Shown: in pieces, positions 60,311 through 64,000 of the stretch | Position numbering within the stretch: position 1 is the first letter of the stretch | How the letters are laid out: every line of letters starts with the position of its first letter | Source: an uncultured Porphyromonadaceae bacterium | GTDB lineage: Bacteria > Bacteroidota > Bacteroidia > Bacteroidales > Muribaculaceae | Length of the DNA stretch: 64,000 nucleotides | Assembly (NCBI GenBank): GCA_902495075.1 | Contig: CABUVO010000003.1 | Coordinates: 124,001-188,000 of the forward strand | Direction: 5' to 3' | Notes under the pieces: generated by a model | Databases searched by the model: none | Told to the model about the DNA's origin: nothing | Seen by the model: the letters and a program-made list of their open reading frames with translations, nothing else | Made by a program: the position numbers and the translations under genes

Positions 60311-61816
60311 ATGAAGAGAAATATTATTAATGTTATAGTTACAGTTTTGGCGGTGATCATGGGGAGCGCAATGGCGGTTGCTTCGGAATTCGAAAATCCG
60401 AAGCGTGAGTTTCGCGGCGCTTGGCTCCATGTGATCGGACAGACGCAATGGCAGAACAAGACTACTGAACAAGCCAAGGAATATATACGTGAACAACTCG
60501 ATAAACTGCATGATGCGGGATGCAATGCAGTGATCTTTCAGGTGCGACCTACTGCAGATGCGCTCTATAAGTCTGATCTGGAACCTTGGAGCGCATGGCT
60601 GACCGGTAAACGAGGCAAAGCTCCTTCTCCGATGTGGGATCCGATGGAGTATTGCCTGGAGGAGGCACACAAACGCGGAATGGAGTTTCACGCATGGCTG
60701 AATCCTTATCGCGTCACCTCAACTGCAAAAGAAATCCTCCCATCCAATCATATGTCAAAAATGGAGCCTCAACGCTTTTTCCGCTATAACGGACAGGTGT
60801 TGTTCGATCCGGCATATCAGGAGAACCGTGATTTCATCTGTAAGGTAATAGACGACATCGTTTCACGCTACGATGTTGATGCCATACATATCGACGACTA
60901 TTTCTACCCCTACCCTGCTCCCGGGAAAAAGATACCTGATGATGCAAGTTTCCTGAAATTCGGGCTCGGACGAAACCGCAACGATTGGCGTCGTCACAAT
61001 GTTGACCTCCTTATCGAACAGATCCATAAAACCATTAAAGATCGCAAGCCGTGGGTAAGGTTTGGCGTGAGTCCTTTCGGAATCTGGCGTAACAAACGCA
61101 CCGATCCGCGAGGTAGTGAAAGCACAGGGCTGCAGAATTATGATGACCTTTATGCCGACGTGCTTCTATGGGCAAAAAACGGCTGGATAGATTATCTTGC
61201 ACCTCAGCTTTACTGGAACCTCGATACGCAGGCTGCCCCAAGCCGCAAACTCGTGCAATGGTGGAACGATAATGCCAACGGCGTGGATGTGTATGTAGGT
61301 CAGGATGTGAAACGCACAATGGATGTGGCGGATCCGGGCAATAACGACCGTAATGAACTCGACACAAAGGTGAAGCTTTCGCGCAAACTGCCTAATATCG
61401 GAGGCAATATATGGTGGCACGGATATTGGGTGACCGGCAACTATAAAGGAGCCGCTGATTCCCTTGCAATGAAATATCAGTCAACCATCGCCCTACCCCC
61501 TGTATATGGAGATGCCCGCAAACATCCGAAAACCATAAAGGAAATAAGAATCGAGAAAGAGGGAGACAAGGAATTCCTTATGTGGACACCTCCGGCACGT
61601 TCACACAAAGAGAGCGCAGACGATGCCATACGCTTTGTTGTATACGAGTTTTATTCGGGTGAGAAGCAGGACATCAACGATCCTCAGGCAATAATTGCAC
61701 TGACACCTTACAATAAAGTACTTATCAATTCCGAGACAAAAGGATCAACATACGCCGTGACGACGCTCGATCGTCTTAACCGCGAGTCAGATCCTGTATT
61801 CCTGTATAATCCTTAG
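60311..61816 (+). CDS. GHL10-type glycoside hydrolase (family 10-like)
   Basis: A 501-residue exported protein (signal to about residue 24, MAVASE). EFRGAWLHVIGQTQWQNKTTEQAKEYIREQLDKLHDAGCNAVIFQVRPTADALY-type residues near 30-80 are the GHL10 (PF02638) opening. MEFHAWLNPYRVTS, VDAIHIDDYFYPYP and GVSPFGIWRN are the core barrel signatures, and DYLAPQLYWNLD follows. In Bacteroidales these act on cell-wall or host glycans; the substrate is not certain. The C-terminal 120 residues (from about 380) look like a fibronectin-III-like domain. Confidence 0.85.
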   Translation: MKRNIINVIVTVLAVIMGSAMAVASEFENPKREFRGAWLHVIGQTQWQNKTTEQAKEYIREQLDKLHDAGCNAVIFQVRPTADALYKSDLEPWSAWLTGKRGKAPSPMWDPMEYCLEEAHKRGMEFHAWLNPYRVTSTAKEILPSNHMSKMEPQRFFRYNGQVLFDPAYQENRDFICKVIDDIVSRYDVDAIHIDDYFYPYPAPGKKIPDDASFLKFGLGRNRNDWRRHNVDLLIEQIHKTIKDRKPWVRFGVSPFGIWRNKRTDPRGSESTGLQNYDDLYADVLLWAKNGWIDYLAPQLYWNLDTQAAPSRKLVQWWNDNANGVDVYVGQDVKRTMDVADPGNNDRNELDTKVKLSRKLPNIGGNIWWHGYWVTGNYKGAADSLAMKYQSTIALPPVYGDARKHPKTIKEIRIEKEGDKEFLMWTPPARSHKESADDAIRFVVYEFYSGEKQDINDPQAIIALTPYNKVLINSETKGSTYAVTTLDRLNRESDPVFLYNP

Positions 61817-61831
61817 ACGCTGTTTAATACT

Positions 61832-62041
61832 TTAATCTTGAGCTGAATCCTGTTTGTCAGTGATAACAAGCTGTAATCCCAACACATTAAGGATCTTTTC
61901 AAGAGTGGCTATCGATGGATTGGCATATCCCCCTTCGATGGCCTTTATCATTCTTACGCTTACTCCCGACATTTCAGCGAGTGTTTGCTGCGTGGTTCGT
62001 AAAGTCTGGCGTCTGTTTCGTAAAATGTTTCCTAATTCCAT
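61832..62041 (-). CDS. HipB-like XRE-family repressor (orphan)
   Basis: A 69-residue DNA-binding protein with one XRE helix-turn-helix: ILRNRRQTLRTTQQTLAEMSG, VSVRMIKAIEGGYANPS and IATLEKILNVLGLQLVI, as in HipB antitoxins. The usual partner HipA would follow on the minus strand, but the GHL10 gene ends 16 bases away on the other strand, so no partner is present. It may be a retained antitoxin or an independent regulator. Confidence 0.85.
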   Translation of the reverse strand: MELGNILRNRRQTLRTTQQTLAEMSGVSVRMIKAIEGGYANPSIATLEKILNVLGLQLVITDKQDSAQD

Positions 62042-62121
62042 AGCCGCATTAATATCTAAGATGGATCAGAGACTGGCGCCCCAGCCTCGTTTAATTATGG
62101 ATAATATGTTATTTATAATCA

Positions 62122-62153
62122 AGTGCACTATAACTTCAATATGGCATTTGCCA
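62122..62153. promoter_or_regulatory. Palindromes upstream of the HipB-like gene (possible operators)
   Basis: AGTGCACT (62122-62129) and TGGCATTTGCCA (62142-62153, 5-2-5) are perfect palindromes 80-110 bases before the HipB-like start. A minus-strand -7 box (TATATTTG, 62173-62166) lies next to them. A further inverted pair GTTAAATTT/AAATTTAAC is at 62194-62218. Confidence 0.4.
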
Positions 62154-62406
62154 CATTTGAGGTCACAAATATAACAATTTTTAAATAACTAACGTTAAAT
62201 TTTAGCCCCAAATTTAACCTCGCAATTGCATTTATACCATATATTGCACAATATTTCGTATCTCTAAAGAGATTCTATAGCCACCACCAGATCAACCTTT
62301 ACAATTGACGATTAGATTTTGTTAACATTTCACTGCAAATTAGCGGCAGTCATAACAATTTACTTTGCAACATCAAAATATACGTAACCCATAAAACCAA
62401 TACATT

Positions 62407-62514
62407 ATGAAAAGGAATTTGACATCCAATCTTTATCGCAATGCCGGAGTATATGCCATCTATGCCGCAGGGCTAATCATCCTGCTACTTCAGTTTCGCA
62501 GCATTTTTGCTTGA
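62407..62514 (+). CDS. Putative 35-residue single-pass membrane peptide
   Basis: The reading frame starts at ATG (MKRNLTSNLYRNAGVYAIYA) and ends TGA. It has a basic N-terminus and one hydrophobic helix (IYAAGLIILLLQF). It lies in the 510-base gap between the HipB-like and phosphopantetheinyl transferase genes. No family is recognised. The composition is protein-like, but no promoter could be assigned; the remaining gap (62042-62406) shows only the palindromes noted separately. Confidence 0.4.
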   Translation: MKRNLTSNLYRNAGVYAIYAAGLIILLLQFRSIFA

Positions 62515-62551
62515 AACGCCACTAACTTGATCGATTTACAGAGATTCGGCA

Positions 62552-63223
62552 TCAACCGAATTTTGCGCACCGGGGGGAATAAGCGAGAGTAACGATATTC
62601 CCCTCGGATTCGTATGTATAGAGCACAAAGGGATATTCCTTATCTTCTATCTTTACGACAGCTTCGCCGGTTCGTATCGGGTCAAATTCATTCTTATCGT
62701 AAACAGGCACTGCCGGTCCGATCTTGGGCAAAGAAATAATATGGATATCGTTTCTAAAATCAAGACCCTCATGCATGGCGGCCTTATAAAGAGCCTCTTT
62801 AGCCGTCCATGCCATCACATTCTTTTTGACATCATCCTTATCGATCATCTGTTGCTCATCGTCGGAAAGAAACTTGTTCCTCACACGCAGGGTTTGCTCA
62901 CGATCAGCCCGCTCAGCATCAATGCCCATGGCTGCCCGCTCAGAGAAAACAGACAGATCCACTTCAGGCGTATCCGGCAATGTAGCCACAGCTAAGAAGC
63001 GTCCGGTATGGGTTATCGAAATTCGCCCTATCTCTCCTACCAGGAATGGCGCGCCATTGCGGAAATGACCTATCTCACGATATCCTTCCTTGCCATTCTC
63101 GGAATAGACCTGATACGCCATTTCTATCCACAATTTAAGCGAACGGTCTTCTCCGCCACAAACTTCCTCAACTTTTATTCCGGGCAATGTATGATGACGC
63201 CAGTATATAAATTCTGTTTCCAT
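62552..63223 (-). CDS. 4'-phosphopantetheinyl transferase superfamily protein
   Basis: A 223-residue enzyme that transfers the phosphopantetheine arm from CoA to carrier proteins. The Sfp-type motifs are present: ISITHTGRFLAVA near residue 70, MGIDAERADRE, and the catalytic WTAKEALYKAAMHEG near residues 138-152. It is downstream of gldE, as in many Bacteroidales. It could activate acyl carrier protein of fatty-acid or secondary metabolism. A long heptamer array lies between it and gldE. Confidence 0.92.
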   Translation of the reverse strand: METEFIYWRHHTLPGIKVEEVCGGEDRSLKLWIEMAYQVYSENGKEGYREIGHFRNGAPFLVGEIGRISITHTGRFLAVATLPDTPEVDLSVFSERAAMGIDAERADREQTLRVRNKFLSDDEQQMIDKDDVKKNVMAWTAKEALYKAAMHEGLDFRNDIHIISLPKIGPAVPVYDKNEFDPIRTGEAVVKIEDKEYPFVLYTYESEGNIVTLAYSPRCAKFG

Positions 63224-63226
63224 AAT

Positions 63227-63371
63227 TTTAGTTTAGGGTTTAGGTTTATGGTTTAGGTATTAGGCTGTAGGCTTTAGGCTTTAGATGTTAGACGTGCGGC
63301 TTTAGTTTTAGGCTGTAGTTTTAGGCTGTAGATTATAGACCTAAAGCCTAACACCTAAAGCCTAAGACCTA
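63227..63371 (-). repeat. Heptamer array with both orientations between gldE and the PPTase gene
   Basis: The right part (63340-63371) reads CCTAAAG, CCTAACA, CCTAAAG, CCTAAGA, CCTA on the plus strand; the sense of gldE sees TTAGG-type units that overlap its stop codon. The left part (63227-63330) has the opposite TTTAGG orientation, with two 6-nt slips near 63304-63325. The arms can pair. Confidence 0.82.
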
Positions 63372-64000
63372 TTTTTAACAATCCTCAGGCTTACTTTCAC
63401 GATGCGGTGACGTTCCATTTTCATGACATGGAAATGCATATCCCCCCTTACGATCGTCTCCTTAGTGGTCGGGAAATCTCCCTTAATTTCAAGAAGAAGA
63501 CCGGCAAGAGTCTCTGCATCCCCGATGTCACCAAGTTCCTCCTCGGGAATATCGGTAACGCGACAGAAGTCGGTAAGCGGTATCTTGGCATCGAAGATAT
63601 ATGAATCGGGACCAATCTTCTTATACATGGAAGTCACGTCGTCATATTCATCATCGATATCGCCTACAATCTGTTCGATAATATCCTCAAGCGTTACGAT
63701 ACCTTGTGTGCCTCCGTATTCATCGATAACGATAGCGATGTGGATCTTACGTTTACGGAAATCTTCAAGAAGGTCATCGATCATCCTTGACTCAGGCACA
63801 AAATAAGGCTCCCTCAATAAGTCCTGCCAACGGAAGTCGGGGTCTTTACGGTCGATATGAGGAAGAAGATCCTTGCTGTATAAGATACCGATGATGGTAT
63901 CCTGAGAAGTGTCATATACAGGTATTCTTGAATATCCGGACTCAAGGATCACCTTCATAGCCTCTTCCCACGTATCGTGATACTCAATGGCGGTGACATC
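63362..64000 (-). CDS. gldE: GldE/hemolysin C-type CBS-domain membrane protein (5' cut by window)
   Basis: The frame is open to the window edge and continues past the ATG at 63958 (VTAIEYHDTWEEAMKVILES), so the gene starts outside. The visible 212 residues include a CBS pair (YSRIPVYDTSQDTIIGILYSKDLL and IHIAIVIDEYGGTQGIVTLEDIIEQIVGDIDDEYD) and a CorC_HlyC-type C-terminal domain (SYIFDAKIPLTDFCRV). The N-terminal transmembrane DUF21 part is not in the window. Neighbourhood with the phosphopantetheinyl transferase supports GldE, linked to gliding and type IX secretion in relatives. The last codons are formed by the heptamer array. Confidence 0.85.
   Translation of the reverse strand, partial: DVTAIEYHDTWEEAMKVILESGYSRIPVYDTSQDTIIGILYSKDLLPHIDRKDPDFRWQDLLREPYFVPESRMIDDLLEDFRKRKIHIAIVIDEYGGTQGIVTLEDIIEQIVGDIDDEYDDVTSMYKKIGPDSYIFDAKIPLTDFCRVTDIPEEELGDIGDAETLAGLLLEIKGDFPTTKETIVRGDMHFHVMKMERHRIVKVSLRIVKNRS

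Noticed and set aside
1..64000. tRNA, rRNA, prophage and insertion sequence genes
   Set aside because: Reading both strands gave no tRNA-like T-loop with matching acceptor arms, no rRNA segment, and no integrase, transposase or phage structural gene.

Overview
The window looks like chromosomal DNA of a gut member of the Bacteroidales, most likely a Muribaculaceae-type organism. This rests on SusC/SusD pairs, Mfa/FimB-type fimbrial lipoproteins, DUF3244, DUF4906 and DUF5106 proteins, a GldE homologue, C-terminal sorting-like domains of the type IX secretion kind, and promoters of the Bacteroidetes form (TTTG, 19-21 bp, TAnnTTTG). Family-level placement is inference; no rRNA or tRNA gene was seen.

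Layout. 1-8.65 kb: a fimbrial operon (end of a DUF3868-like protein, Mfa1-like fimbrillin, FimB/Mfa2 anchor, a minor fimbrillin, a 1065-residue DUF4906-like protein, and a thioredoxin-like DUF5106 lipoprotein). 8.7-13.2 kb: core genes rplM-rpsI-rpsB-tsf facing eno. 13.4-15.5 kb: a RecD-like helicase coupled to an MgtC-family protein. 15.7-19.8 kb: a TPR membrane regulator, a DUF3244 protein, a small membrane protein and a leucine-rich-repeat secreted protein. 19.9-21.9 kb: fabD and asd. 22.2-30.6 kb: an accessory, AT-rich region with a ricin-type lectin, then an operon of an Abi_2/HEPN protein, a PRTase-type effector, a retron msr-msd RNA and a retron reverse transcriptase. After these come a solitary HsdR_N-type nuclease on the other strand, an SPFH/Arc pair and a second HEPN Abi protein. 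30.8-35.4 kb: an OPT transporter and an outer-membrane beta-barrel receptor. 36.2-53.5 kb: a large minus-strand polysaccharide utilisation locus with its regulator, two ribokinases, SusC, SusD, two related glycoside-hydrolase-like propeller proteins, a DapA/NanA-family aldolase, an exported YhcH protein, an MFS transporter and two beta-helix proteins. 53.7-60.2 kb: glyS-lemA-FKBP-S9 peptidase-lipoprotein-TIGR02757. 60.3-64 kb: a GHL10 glycosidase, an orphan HipB-like repressor, a phosphopantetheinyl transferase and the 3' part of gldE.

The strongest findings are three. (1) The retron at 23.1-26.5 kb: the RT carries the retron signatures NAxxH and VTG, and a 13-bp a1/a2 inverted repeat brackets a 149-nt RNA. 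It sits in one operon with a PRTase-type protein and, unusually, an Abi_2 HEPN protein. (2) Intergenic arrays with an exact 7-nt period occur at seven places, mostly starting at stop codons. The unit sequence differs from place to place but the period does not, and almost every unit carries a stop codon, so three units close all reading frames. (3) The carbohydrate locus combines a Bacteroides rus-like (ribose) core with nan-like (sialic or keto-deoxy sugar) parts and an apparently lipid-anchored YhcH.

All functional names come from motif and family recognition by eye; no database search was run.
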